A stretch of DNA of 17,040 nucleotides, taken from positions 1 through 17,040 of the forward strand of contig JAJYUO010000008.1 of the NCBI GenBank assembly GCA_021792485.1, in the 5' to 3' direction. Made by a program: the position numbers and the translations under genes. This DNA comes from Thermoplasmata archaeon (GTDB taxonomy: Archaea; Thermoplasmatota; Thermoplasmata; Lutacidiplasmatales; UBA184). Position 1 is the first letter of the stretch. The number at the start of each line of letters is the position of its first letter. The notes below the pieces were generated by a model that saw nothing but the letters and a program-made list of their open reading frames with translations, had not been told where the DNA came from and ran no database searches. Below are positions 6,797 to 14,262 of this stretch, piece after piece.

Positions 6797-7307
6797 TTCC
6801 CGTCAGCTCCTGCTCGATCCGCGCGACGATGAGCTTCTCCGGCGACTTGAGGTGGACCCGCGCCTCGATGTCGCGGAAGCTAGCGAACGGTCGCACTCGG
6901 CGCTCGGCGACGATGGCCTCCATCGTCTTCTTTCCGACCCCCGGCAAGAGCTCGAGCAGGTGGAACCGTCGCGACACCGCTTCCGCTTCGTTGAAGAACC
7001 TCAGATAGCGCGTCGCGTCGTCGCGGACGATCGCCTCGAGGGCCGGACCGAGCTCGGTGCGCGCGGCGCTCGTGAGCTCGTCGGCGGACAGCCGACGGCG
7101 CACGTGGTCGATCGGCGGCGCCCTCCCCTCGATCGGGACCAGCGCGATCCGGGCGCCCGGGGCAAAGCGGGCGCCCGGGGCCACCAGCACCTCGAGGAAC
7201 TTGAGCTCGGAGGTCCCGAGTCCGATCACCACGGGTTCGCGGTGGAAGCCGCGCTCGGTCGCGCGGCCGTTCGGCAAGTAGTCCAGTACGATGGCGTACG
7301 TCTCCAC
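6762..7307 (-). CDS. DUF655 family protein with helix-hairpin-helix
   Basis: This is a conserved archaeal protein of unknown exact role, usually encoded between rpoF and ksgA, as here. The chosen GTG at 7307 gives 181 residues and has GGAGG eight bases upstream. A longer frame from 7382 would overlap rpoF by 59 bases and adds only a low-complexity leader. The N-terminal half begins ETYAIVLDYLPNG and looks like an OB-type beta domain. The C-terminal half holds a clear helix-hairpin-helix, LLELLPGVGKKTMEAIVAER, suggesting non-specific nucleic-acid binding. An 18-base tandem repeat in the middle encodes APGARF then APGARI. The neighbours suggest a function in rRNA or tRNA metabolism, but this is inference. 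Confidence 0.88.
   Translation of the reverse strand: METYAIVLDYLPNGRATERGFHREPVVIGLGTSELKFLEVLVAPGARFAPGARIALVPIEGRAPPIDHVRRRLSADELTSAARTELGPALEAIVRDDATRYLRFFNEAEAVSRRFHLLELLPGVGKKTMEAIVAERRVRPFASFRDIEARVHLKSPEKLIVARIEQELTGIDDKYRLFVAA
7151..7181. repeat. 18-base tandem duplication inside the DUF655 gene
   Basis: GGGCGCCCGGGGC occurs at 7151-7163 and again at 7169-7181, a period of 18. The unit keeps the reading frame and doubles a six-residue segment (APGAR plus F or I). It looks like a recent slippage product rather than a regulatory repeat. Confidence 0.7.
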
Positions 7308-7315
7308 AACGAGCG

Positions 7316-7320
7316 CCTCC
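7316..7320 (-). promoter_or_regulatory. Shine-Dalgarno site fixing the DUF655 start
   Basis: The minus strand reads GGAGG, eight bases before GTG 7307 and just after the rpoF stop (TGA 7326-7324). It favours GTG 7307 over the longer frame that would start inside rpoF. Confidence 0.65.
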
Positions 7321-7323
7321 GAT

Positions 7324-7638
7324 TCATCGGTACCGGGCAACGAGCTCGAGGATACTGGTGATCTGCGCTTCGTCCAGCGCAAGGCGTTCCTTCGCGAACA
7401 GGAGGCGGACCTCCTCGGGATACTGAGGGAGAAGATCGGCGATCTTGATCGCCACCGGAACGCTCACGAACCCGAGCGCGGCGAGCTCCCCGAGCATCTT
7501 CTGCGTGTCCTCCGGGCTCAAGCGAGCGAACGCTTCGGCGTGCTGCTGGGCGAGCAGGGCCTCCCGCGGAAGCGGCCGACGGGCCGCCTCGTCGACCAGC
7601 ATCTGCTTCACCGTGGAGAGCGGGACTGGCTCGGGCAT
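7324..7638 (-). CDS. rpoF: DNA-directed RNA polymerase subunit Rpo4 (RpoF, Rpb4-like)
   Basis: With Rpo7 (RpoE) this subunit forms the stalk of archaeal RNA polymerase, which helps open complex formation and RNA exit. The product is 104 residues, near the usual length of about 110. Recognisable Rpb4 features are an N-terminal strand MPEPVPLSTVKQML, a helical middle, and a C-terminal HRDC-like part with LPQYPEEVRLLFAKER and ITSILELVARYR. ATG 7638 lies two bases after the L21e stop. The order L21e-rpoF-DUF655-ksgA is a recurrent archaeal cluster and supports the call. It is probably expressed by readthrough from the upstream genes, since no internal TATA box is visible. Confidence 0.93.
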   Translation of the reverse strand: MPEPVPLSTVKQMLVDEAARRPLPREALLAQQHAEAFARLSPEDTQKMLGELAALGFVSVPVAIKIADLLPQYPEEVRLLFAKERLALDEAQITSILELVARYR

Positions 7639-7640
7639 TC

Positions 7641-7952
7641 CTACGCGACCCCCTTCGCTCCGCCGGAGGGGAGGAGGTGGATGGAGTTGGCGATCAGCTG
7701 CTTGCGCTTGCCTCCATCGAGGAACTCAACGCGGTAGGCGCGACCGACGCGCGCCACGACCGTACAGACCCGCCCTTGGTAGCGCGGGTGCGGCATGCCG
7801 TGGGGGTCGGACGGCTCGATCCGGACGACCACCTTCTGCCCGATGTCGAATTCACGCAGGAACCGGGTGAGCGGGGGTAGCCCGCGCTCGCGCACCTCTT
7901 TCGTGAACGTTCCGCGGCTGCGCGAGCGGAACCCTTTGGAGCTCTTGACCAT
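7641..7952 (-). CDS. rpl21e: Large ribosomal subunit protein L21e
   Basis: This is an archaeal/eukaryotic large-subunit protein that binds 23S rRNA. The 103-residue product opens MVKSSKGFRSRSRGTFTK, the typical basic start of the family. It then shows an SH3-like barrel with VVVRIEPSDPHGMPHPRYQG and AYRVEFLDGGKRK. Length fits the family (about 95 to 105). The frame stays open upstream to 8144, but ATG 7952 has GGAGGT eight bases before it and matches the family N-terminus. The longer version would overlap pus10. It lies 17 bases after the pus10 stop and two bases before rpoF. Confidence 0.95.
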   Translation of the reverse strand: MVKSSKGFRSRSRGTFTKEVRERGLPPLTRFLREFDIGQKVVVRIEPSDPHGMPHPRYQGRVCTVVARVGRAYRVEFLDGGKRKQLIANSIHLLPSGGAKGVA

Positions 7953-7960
7953 CGGATCGA

Positions 7961-7966
7961 ACCTCC
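7961..7966 (-). promoter_or_regulatory. Shine-Dalgarno site of L21e
   Basis: The minus strand reads GGAGGT with eight bases to ATG 7952. It is a near-perfect archaeal ribosome binding site within the short pus10-L21e gap, fitting high translation of a ribosomal protein inside an operon. Confidence 0.7.
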
Positions 7967-7969
7967 GTA

Positions 7970-9214
7970 CTAGACTCCGTGAGTATCGTGGACCTCGAGG
8001 ACGTCCAGGCTCTCCACCTTCAGGGGAACCCCCACGGTCCCGGCGAGGCTCGGCTCGGTGCGCCCTCCATCTCCTTCCACCCACTCCTTGACGTACGTTC
8101 CGGCCTCGGTCCTCAGTTCGATGGCGAACCTCCCCGGCTCCCACGACGCGAGGTCGGCCGTCACGATCCGCCGCGGTCGAACGCGATCGGACCGCCGGTG
8201 AGCGACCCGGGTCGGGGTTCGCTGGGCGATCGTTCGAGCGACTGCGAGCGACAGGGCCTCCTTAACCTTTGCTTCGGGAATCTCGCCGAGAACGACCACG
8301 CGGTAGCTCTTCTCCGGCGTGGCCTCCTTGACCCGGACGACCTCCACGGGGTCGGCGAAGCGCAACCCGTCGACCTCCACCCGCCCCCCCGAGAGGGCCG
8401 GGATCTGGGCGGCGATCTCCGCCGGGTCGATCGACCGCCGACGCGGCCGGCGGACTTCGAGGACGAACGGCCGTCCACCGCCGAGCATCCTCGCATCGAT
8501 ATCCTCCCGTCCCATCCCATGAAAGCGCGTGCCCTCCCCGCCGGTCGCGCGGAGGATCGGGGCAGCGACGATCTCTTCGACGCTCTCCGAGTAGGTCTTC
8601 CCGGTCCCGCCGCATCTCTCGCAGCCGCGCCCACGGCAGGCGCGGCACGGCCATCGAGTCTGCGGCAGGGTTCGGTCGAGCTTGCGATAGCGGCCGTAGA
8701 GGTAGAGCGGCTGGATCGTCACGTGGATCTGACCGACCGGTAGGTCCGCAAGGAACACGATATCCGGGCGCTCGCTTCCCCCGGCCGCACCGGTCGCGGC
8801 CTCGACCTTCTTGCCGAGCTCGCGATTGAAGGCCGACCGGATGCTCTCGGCCCATGGGGTTCCGACCCGCCGGCCGAGTTCCTCCTCCCGAGCGAGATCC
8901 TCCGGTTCCCATCGGGAGCCGCACGTGAACCGTCGGTACTCGATCCCAGCGCCGGCCCGAACGACCCGCTCAACCCAGATTCCCACTCGATCGAAGGCGC
9001 CGCGGCACAGGGAGCACTCCGAACCGGTCCGGAGGACGAGCCCGGGCAGCTTCTCGCCGATCCGCTCGGCGCGCTGCGGATTCGTGAGTCCATGCCCCAG
9101 GCGACCGAAGAGCCGGCCGAAGCATTCGGCGCACAGGGCCTCGTCTTGCGCGCGCTGGGCGATCGCCAGCACCTCGGCCGAAGGGTCGAACGGGACCGAG
9201 GAGATGTCGCCCAT
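7970..9214 (-). CDS. pus10: tRNA pseudouridine(54/55) synthase Pus10
   Basis: In archaea Pus10 makes pseudouridine 54 and 55 in the T-loop of tRNA. Numbering from ATG 9214 gives 414 residues. The N-terminal THUMP-containing module has zinc-type pairs C28/C31 (CAEC) and C67/C70 (CSLC). The catalytic half begins after ADLPVGQIHV. It carries a Cys cluster PCRACRGRGCERC at 189-201 followed by GTGKTYSESVEE, and the active-site segment GREDIDARMLG at 235-245 that includes the catalytic aspartate. The frame is open to 9349, but that extension is low-complexity and would overlap the divergent gene. ATG 9214 has GAGG eight bases upstream. It heads the pus10-L21e-rpoF-DUF655-ksgA operon, linking tRNA modification, transcription and ribosome assembly. 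Confidence 0.95.
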   Translation of the reverse strand: MGDISSVPFDPSAEVLAIAQRAQDEALCAECFGRLFGRLGHGLTNPQRAERIGEKLPGLVLRTGSECSLCRGAFDRVGIWVERVVRAGAGIEYRRFTCGSRWEPEDLAREEELGRRVGTPWAESIRSAFNRELGKKVEAATGAAGGSERPDIVFLADLPVGQIHVTIQPLYLYGRYRKLDRTLPQTRWPCRACRGRGCERCGGTGKTYSESVEEIVAAPILRATGGEGTRFHGMGREDIDARMLGGGRPFVLEVRRPRRRSIDPAEIAAQIPALSGGRVEVDGLRFADPVEVVRVKEATPEKSYRVVVLGEIPEAKVKEALSLAVARTIAQRTPTRVAHRRSDRVRPRRIVTADLASWEPGRFAIELRTEAGTYVKEWVEGDGGRTEPSLAGTVGVPLKVESLDVLEVHDTHGV

Positions 9215-9243
9215 CGCCGGAGCCTCTTCGGCCCGGCGGAGCG

Positions 9244-9280
9244 GAAAACGTTGTCGAGGGGGGCCCACCCATCGCTTTAG
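9244..9280. promoter_or_regulatory. Possible divergent promoter between pus10 and the DUF6015-like gene
   Basis: Two AT-richer islands lie in this GC-rich gap. On the minus strand GTTTTCC at 9250-9244 is about 33 bases before the pus10 ATG. On the plus strand CTTTAG at 9275-9280 is about 33 bases before GTG 9310. Both spacings would give leaders of about 6 bases. Neither box is strong, so this is tentative. Confidence 0.3.
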
Positions 9281-9309
9281 GGTCCCGCAGCGTGCCCCCT
9301 CCGAGCTCC

Positions 9310-9747
9310 GTGCCCGAACGTGAGGCCGACGAAGACAGCACCCGCTCAATCACGGAGCCGGAGCTAACCCGTGCGATCGAGCGCACCCTTGTCGCGCACG
9401 GCCGTATACCAGCCTCCGAGGCCGCCCCGACCGCGCGGATGGTCCTTGGATACTTCGGACCGGACGATACGGTGCTCGACAACACGCTCCAAGGGGAAGA
9501 CCGGGATCGGTTCTATTGGCTGGAGGACGAAGGGCTCCTGACGAGCCAGGAGGAGGATGCGACGGTCTCCCAGGGACGGAGCTGGCGCATCCATTACTGG
9601 ATTCTGCAGAAGGCCCGGATACGCGAGGTCGCGAAGGAAAGCGGGAAACATCCCGGAACCGGTGAGCCCGCCTCGGCGGTCTACGCGTCGATCGGCGACC
9701 GGGACTGGCGCCACGAGGACCGTCCGGGGGGAACCGGCGTCGACTGA
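9310..9747 (+). CDS. Small archaeal conserved protein, DUF6015-like
   Basis: The product is 145 residues from GTG 9310. An in-frame GTG at 9292 would add six residues, but a TATA-like CTTTAG only 15 bases before it favours 9310. The core resembles, from memory, the archaeal DUF6015 family: a helical start ITEPELTRAIERTLVAHG, a segment MVLGYFGPDDTVLDN, then DRDRFYWLEDEGLL and RSWRIHYWIL. The layout suggests a winged-helix-like fold, but no function is known to me. The last 40 residues are polar and poorly conserved in appearance. It diverges from pus10 and lies 84 bases upstream of the large ATPase gene on the same strand, so the two may be co-transcribed. Confidence 0.75.
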   Translation: MPEREADEDSTRSITEPELTRAIERTLVAHGRIPASEAAPTARMVLGYFGPDDTVLDNTLQGEDRDRFYWLEDEGLLTSQEEDATVSQGRSWRIHYWILQKARIREVAKESGKHPGTGEPASAVYASIGDRDWRHEDRPGGTGVD

Positions 9748-9831
9748 ACCTTCCCGTCCCCGCGCGGGCACCCTCCGGCCCGACGCGACGGTTGAAGAAC
9801 CCCGGCGGCGCCCCCACCGTCGGAGAACGGC

Positions 9832-12609
9832 ATGGCATCGGTCTGCCGGAGGCTCGTTCGGGGATTTCTCACCGAAGATCGCCGACCCGCGGCCGGCGAG
9901 CGGCTCGCCCGGCTTGTCGCCGGAGCGTCGGCCGGCGCCGGAGCCGTGTTCGAGCAGCGGCTCGGGAGCCGCACCGTCCGGATCTCCGTGCGCGGGGTCC
10001 CGATCTCCGCCGACCTTCTCGATCCCCCGAACGGAGACGATCCCCCGCCGTTCGAGCGGTTCAGAGCCCAACGATGGGACGAGGATCGCGCGTTCTGCCG
10101 CGTCCTGACGCTCGTGACCGCCGGGCCCGCCCCTTCCCCGCAGACCCATAGCCCCCCCGTCCCGCCGATCGCGCCCGCGCCCGAAGCCGGAAGCGAAGTC
10201 GCCCTCCAGACGTTCTGGCTTCCGGGCCGGGGGAACACCGTCGCGGTCGCCCGGCGCGCCCTCTTCACGCTCACGAGCCGGAACGCGTCCGATCGTCGGT
10301 CGCTCCCGGAGGGATCGGTCGCAGCGATCGTCGACGATTGGGCCCTCCGGTCGGGACGGCCCTGCCGAGCCGAGCCGATACCGGCCCGCGAGGCCCGCAG
10401 GGATTGGGAGACGCTTGGCGTCCGGAGCGTTCCGCGGGGAGCGTGGGTCGAGCTGTCGGTCGCGCTCGCCGCGCGGACGATGGAGGGTCCCCGGACCTTT
10501 CGGCCGGCGGGAACGCTCGCAACCGAGCCCGGGCATCTTGCGATCTTCGGAGCCACCGGTTCGGGCAAGACGTCGGCGCTGGCCGAGATCGGAATCGAGG
10601 CGATCGTCCGAGGAACGACCGTGATCGCCTTCGACCTGCACGGCGACCTCGCCCCGGCGATCGTTGCCCGTCTATCGGAGGAGGCGCGAAGGGGCATCGT
10701 GGCGATCGACGCGACGGAGCGCCCGGTCCCGGGATTTGACGTCCTGGGATCCAGCGAGGGGCGCATCGACGACCGGTTGGCCGCCCACGTCGTCGCCGCC
10801 CTCAAGCGGCTGACGTTCGGGGGCGAGGAGATCTACTGGGGGTTCCGTCTCGAGCGAATCTTCGACTCTTTCGTCCGGATCGTCCAGGAGGAAGGTGGCA
10901 CCCTCGTGGATCTCGCCGAGCTGCTTGCTCGCCCGGAGCGGCGGGAGGCGGCTCGATGGAACACCCGGCGACCGGAGCTGGCGCGTTTTCTGGAGGAGAT
11001 CGAGCCGGTCGCCAAGCGTCAGCCCGAGATCCTTTGGGCGGCCGGGGCGCGGCTCGCGAAGGTAGTGCTCGTGCCGTCGTTGAAGGAGCTGCTCGCCCCC
11101 GAAATTCCCGGTTGGTCCCTGGACGCGGTGCGATCGACCGGGGGCTCGCTCCTGCTCCGGATCCCGTTCGCGGAGGTCGGGCCCGAGGCCGCCGGCCTCG
11201 CCATGAGCCTATTGCTGGCCCGCCTCTACCTCGACGTCGCTCGGACCCCTTCTCCCGAACGGCCCGTGCTCTTCCTTCTGGACGAATGCCAGGCGATCTC
11301 GTCACGGCTCCTGACCGATCTTCTCACCGAAGGCCGAAAGTTCGGCATCCGCGTCGTCGCCGGGACGCAGTACCCCGGTCGGTTGGCTCCGGAGGCGGAG
11401 GCGGCCCTCTCCGGATCGATGGCCGGCCATGTCTGCTTCCGCATTCCCCGATCCAGCGCCGGCGAGACGGCTCGCTGGCTCGGTCTGGATCCATCCCGAG
11501 GGGTGGAGATGCTCGCGTCCCTCCCCACCGGGTCGGGCTGGAAGATCGACGGGGACCTCGAGCCGGTCCACGTCGCGCGCCCGCCCGGGGTCACGACCGA
11601 CGCCTGGAAGGAGCAGGTTCGAGCCAGCCGATTCGAAGGAGACGGCCCCGGGCCGGTGGAGGCCCTCGGCCGAGAGTCACCCGGCTCGGATCGACCGGTC
11701 GAGGCGCTCCTTCTGGCTGCTTCGGTTCTCGACGAAGACCACCCTCGAGGGTTCACGCCGTTGGAGGTGATCGAGCAGGCCCGGTCGACCGGCCCGTCCT
11801 CGTTCGACGCGACCGGACTGGCCGTCGGATGGCACGTTCTTCAGCGCTCTCGGTGGGTGGAAGCCGTGGGCGACGGTTGCTGGCGACTGGCCGCGCGGGG
11901 GGCTTCCTTCCTCGGCGTCGGCCGGTCAAGTGGTGCCTCGCGGGAGACCTCCGAGCACCGCGCGCTCCTGCAGATCGCGCAGCAGCTTCTCGCGCGACGG
12001 GGGTGTCGCCTCGAGATCGTGCGTCAAGGCCGGTTCGATACGACGCTCCCCGACGGCCGCGTCCGCCTCGTTGCCGAAGAGCGCCCGAGCGAGTCTCCCC
12101 GAGAGCGCGCGGCCGACTTCTCGGAAGCCCAGCGGACGTGGGCGTGGAGGTTTTTCGGAGGCCGGGATGTGCATGTGGAGGCCGAGGTTAGCGGCGCGCT
12201 GCGACCGGAGCGCGTGGAGCGAGGGATCGCCAAGGCCCTACGCCGCGGAGCGTTCGCCCTGTTCCTTGTCGGCGACGCCGGTCGAGCGCGCCGCGTGCGC
12301 GCGGTACTCCGGGCGAAGGGGCTCGTTCCTTCACGGGGGCAAGTATGGACCCTTTCCGCAGCGACCGCGGCGAGGCCGCCCCGCGCTTCGGAGCCGGGGA
12401 ATTCGTCGGCCCCGCCGACCGGTGGCGGGGATGCCGCGGGGGATTCCGGCGGAGCCGAACGCGACTCCGCTCTCGCGGGATCGGACGCGCCGGTCGTGCG
12501 CGGGCCCGCATCGGGAACCCGTCCGCTCAGCTCCGCGTGCGCGGCCGAATCGCCGTCGGCTGGAACTGCCGGGCTCCTCCGAGCGACGGGAAGTCGGTCT
12601 CCCGGATGA
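9832..12609 (+). CDS. Conjugation-type (VirD4/TraG/VirB4-like) ATPase with winged helix and PD-(D/E)XK-like C-terminal domain
   Basis: The 925-residue protein is a P-loop ATPase of the FtsK/HerA superfamily. An N-terminal alpha/beta region (1-230) precedes Walker A GATGSGKT at 240-247 and the DNA-pump motif FDLHGDLAP just after it. Walker B VLFLLDE is at 479-485, and EGRKFGIRVVAGTQYPGRL matches the sensor region of type IV secretion ATPases. A winged helix follows at about 622-700. The region 705-847 resembles a PD-(D/E)XK fold: Glu708, PDG at 740-742, and VEAEVS at 782-787 followed by a helix and strand ALFLVGD. The usual ExK lysine is replaced by Glu785. The last 78 residues are Gly/Ser/Ala-rich and run over the end of the opposing PrsW gene. 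No membrane anchor or relaxase is nearby. GGAG lies six bases before ATG 9832. Role inferred: DNA translocation with cleavage or end binding. Confidence 0.88.
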   Translation: MASVCRRLVRGFLTEDRRPAAGERLARLVAGASAGAGAVFEQRLGSRTVRISVRGVPISADLLDPPNGDDPPPFERFRAQRWDEDRAFCRVLTLVTAGPAPSPQTHSPPVPPIAPAPEAGSEVALQTFWLPGRGNTVAVARRALFTLTSRNASDRRSLPEGSVAAIVDDWALRSGRPCRAEPIPAREARRDWETLGVRSVPRGAWVELSVALAARTMEGPRTFRPAGTLATEPGHLAIFGATGSGKTSALAEIGIEAIVRGTTVIAFDLHGDLAPAIVARLSEEARRGIVAIDATERPVPGFDVLGSSEGRIDDRLAAHVVAALKRLTFGGEEIYWGFRLERIFDSFVRIVQEEGGTLVDLAELLARPERREAARWNTRRPELARFLEEIEPVAKRQPEILWAAGARLAKVVLVPSLKELLAPEIPGWSLDAVRSTGGSLLLRIPFAEVGPEAAGLAMSLLLARLYLDVARTPSPERPVLFLLDECQAISSRLLTDLLTEGRKFGIRVVAGTQYPGRLAPEAEAALSGSMAGHVCFRIPRSSAGETARWLGLDPSRGVEMLASLPTGSGWKIDGDLEPVHVARPPGVTTDAWKEQVRASRFEGDGPGPVEALGRESPGSDRPVEALLLAASVLDEDHPRGFTPLEVIEQARSTGPSSFDATGLAVGWHVLQRSRWVEAVGDGCWRLAARGASFLGVGRSSGASRETSEHRALLQIAQQLLARRGCRLEIVRQGRFDTTLPDGRVRLVAEERPSESPRERAADFSEAQRTWAWRFFGGRDVHVEAEVSGALRPERVERGIAKALRRGAFALFLVGDAGRARRVRAVLRAKGLVPSRGQVWTLSAATAARPPRASEPGNSSAPPTGGGDAAGDSGGAERDSALAGSDAPVVRGPASGTRPLSSACAAESPSAGTAGLLRATGSRSPG

Positions 12610-13369
12610 GACGCGCGATGTGCTGGAACGCGAGCACCGCGAAGGCGATCGCCGCGACGAGCGCTACGTCGCCGGCGAGCGCTCCGATCGTGTTGGAGAC
12701 TCCGAAGGCGAGGAGGATCACGCCGAGCGACGCGAGGGCGTTGTACGTGCCGTGCATCCCGACTGCGACGAAGTAGTACCGAGCCGAGGCGCCCGGGACT
12801 CGTTGCACGCGGGACTGGGCGTAGCCGTAACCGAACATCGCGGTCGAGCTCGCGTGCAGAAGGACGCTGGAGACGCTGCGGACGAGGATGACCGCGATCG
12901 CGGCCGGCAGGCCCCCGATGGCGAACCCGACGATCGCGTAGAGTGCCGTCTCGAAGAACCCGAAGCCGAGACCGACGGAGGCCCCGAAGACCGGGCCGTC
13001 GGCGAGGATCTGGATGCGGGCGCGCTGGCCGACGACGCCGAGGGCCTTGAGGCCCTCTTCGACCAACGGTGCGATCACGAGGATGAGGAAGAACTCCCCT
13101 GCGGTCGAATTCCCGTTGAGGAACGAGAACTCCGGCCCGGGAATCGCTTGGGAGAGGCTCGTCCCGGCGGCGACCAGGGCGGCTTCGATCGCCGCGGCGA
13201 CCAACGTTGCGATGACGGCTCCGTAGACGAAGGCGGAGGCGATCGGACCCCACGCGATCGTCCGGTACCGCTCGATCCCGCGAACCCAGACGAGATAGAC
13301 GACCGCGGGGACGAGAGCGATGACGAAGATCGCGAGGAAGTCGAGCAGCTCGGTCGTGAAGCCGGTCAC
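12527..13369 (-). CDS. PrsW-family intramembrane metalloprotease
   Basis: This 280-residue polytopic membrane protein carries the PrsW signature motifs in order: EExxK at 104-108 (PLVEEGLKALG), SVGLGFGFFE with Glu140, His172 in LLHASSTAMFGYG, and His206 in GMHGTYNALA. These form the putative zinc site of the CAAX protease/PrsW clan. About seven or eight hydrophobic segments are visible, beginning at residues 8-28. Bacterial PrsW cleaves an anti-sigma factor, but archaea lack that system, so the substrate here is unknown. GTG 13369 overlaps the stop of the dehydrogenase gene as GTGA, and GGAG lies seven bases upstream, implying coupled translation. The 3' end overlaps the 3' end of the opposing ATPase gene by 83 bases. 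Confidence 0.88.
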   Translation of the reverse strand: MTGFTTELLDFLAIFVIALVPAVVYLVWVRGIERYRTIAWGPIASAFVYGAVIATLVAAAIEAALVAAGTSLSQAIPGPEFSFLNGNSTAGEFFLILVIAPLVEEGLKALGVVGQRARIQILADGPVFGASVGLGFGFFETALYAIVGFAIGGLPAAIAVILVRSVSSVLLHASSTAMFGYGYAQSRVQRVPGASARYYFVAVGMHGTYNALASLGVILLAFGVSNTIGALAGDVALVAAIAFAVLAFQHIARLIRETDFPSLGGARQFQPTAIRPRTRS

Positions 13370-14262
13370 GTTCCGCTCCGGCGGTCCGGGTACGGATAGA
13401 ACCCCTCACCGGACTTGCGGCCAAGGCGGCCGGCCGCCACCATCTGGCGCAGGAGGGGACAGACGCGGTACTTCGTGTCCCGGAAGCCGTCCCAGAGCAC
13501 GTCGAGGATCGCGACGGCCGTGTCGATCCCTACGAGATCGGCGAGCTCGAACGGGCCCATGGGGTGGTGGAAGCCGAGACGGTAGGCGGTGTCGATGTCG
13601 TCGCGGGTCGCCACGCCCTCCTGCAGCATCCCGGCAGCCTCGTTGATCAGGACGGCCAGCGCGCGGGTCGTCACGAACCCGGGCGAGTCCTTCGAGTGGA
13701 CGACCGTCTTCCCGAGCTTCTTCGCGAACCGCTCCGCCCGCTCGGCGATCTCGGGGCGCGTCCGGAGCCCGGGGATGAGCTCGACCAGGGGCATCTGAAG
13801 GACCGGATTGAAGAAGTGGATCCCGATGAGCCGGGTCGGGTCCTGAAGGACCTGCGCGATCGAAGTGATCGGGAGCGAAGAGGTGTTCGTCGCCAGGACG
13901 GCGTCGACGGCGGCGGCGCTCTCGATTTCCCGGAAGAGCCCCTGCTTGATCTCGAGGTTCTCCGGCGCGGCCTCAACGATGATCGTCGCGCTCGACGCCC
14001 GTCGGAGGCCGATCGCCGCGTCGATCCGGCGGGCCGCCTCCTCCCGGCGGGCCGAGTCGAGGAGCCCCTTGCGGAGCTGGTGATCCAGCGCACGCTCGGC
14101 GTTCGCCTTCCCGCGATCGGCGAGCTCTGCTGTAACGTCCTCGAGCGTCACGAAGTACCCCGCGAGGGCCGCCTGGGCCGCGATCCCGCTCCCCATGATC
14201 CCGGCGCCGACGACGAACACGCGTTCCCCGACCGATTCTCGGGGGTCGGACTGCGCGCTCAC
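13366..14262 (-). CDS. 3-hydroxyacyl-CoA (3-hydroxybutyryl-CoA) dehydrogenase
   Basis: This NAD(P)-dependent enzyme oxidises 3-hydroxyacyl-CoA to 3-ketoacyl-CoA, or reduces in reverse, in beta-oxidation or butyrate-type pathways. From GTG 14262 it has 298 residues, the normal length for stand-alone Hbd/PaaH enzymes. The Rossmann loop is GAGIMGSGIA at 19-28. The catalytic segment has NTSSLPIT at 126-133 and GIHFFNP at 147-153 with His149. The C-terminal dimer domain shows DSPGFVTTR and HPMGPFELADLVGID. The frame is open to 14517, but the added stretch is Arg-rich shadow of ncsA. GTG 14262 overlaps the ncsA stop as GTGA, with GAGG six bases upstream. No thiolase or enoyl-CoA hydratase is adjacent, so its pathway here is open. 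Confidence 0.95.
   Translation of the reverse strand: MSAQSDPRESVGERVFVVGAGIMGSGIAAQAALAGYFVTLEDVTAELADRGKANAERALDHQLRKGLLDSARREEAARRIDAAIGLRRASSATIIVEAAPENLEIKQGLFREIESAAAVDAVLATNTSSLPITSIAQVLQDPTRLIGIHFFNPVLQMPLVELIPGLRTRPEIAERAERFAKKLGKTVVHSKDSPGFVTTRALAVLINEAAGMLQEGVATRDDIDTAYRLGFHHPMGPFELADLVGIDTAVAILDVLWDGFRDTKYRVCPLLRQMVAAGRLGRKSGEGFYPYPDRRSGT

Noticed and set aside
9215..9349. N-terminal extension of Pus10 to 9349
   Set aside because: The added 45 residues are Arg-rich and unlike the family, and they would overlap the divergent gene. ATG 9214 has a GAGG site.
9364..10641. 425-codon minus-strand open frame
   Set aside because: It lies opposite the DUF6015-like gene and the start of the ATPase gene, including Walker A. 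Composition and lack of motifs mark it as a shadow frame.
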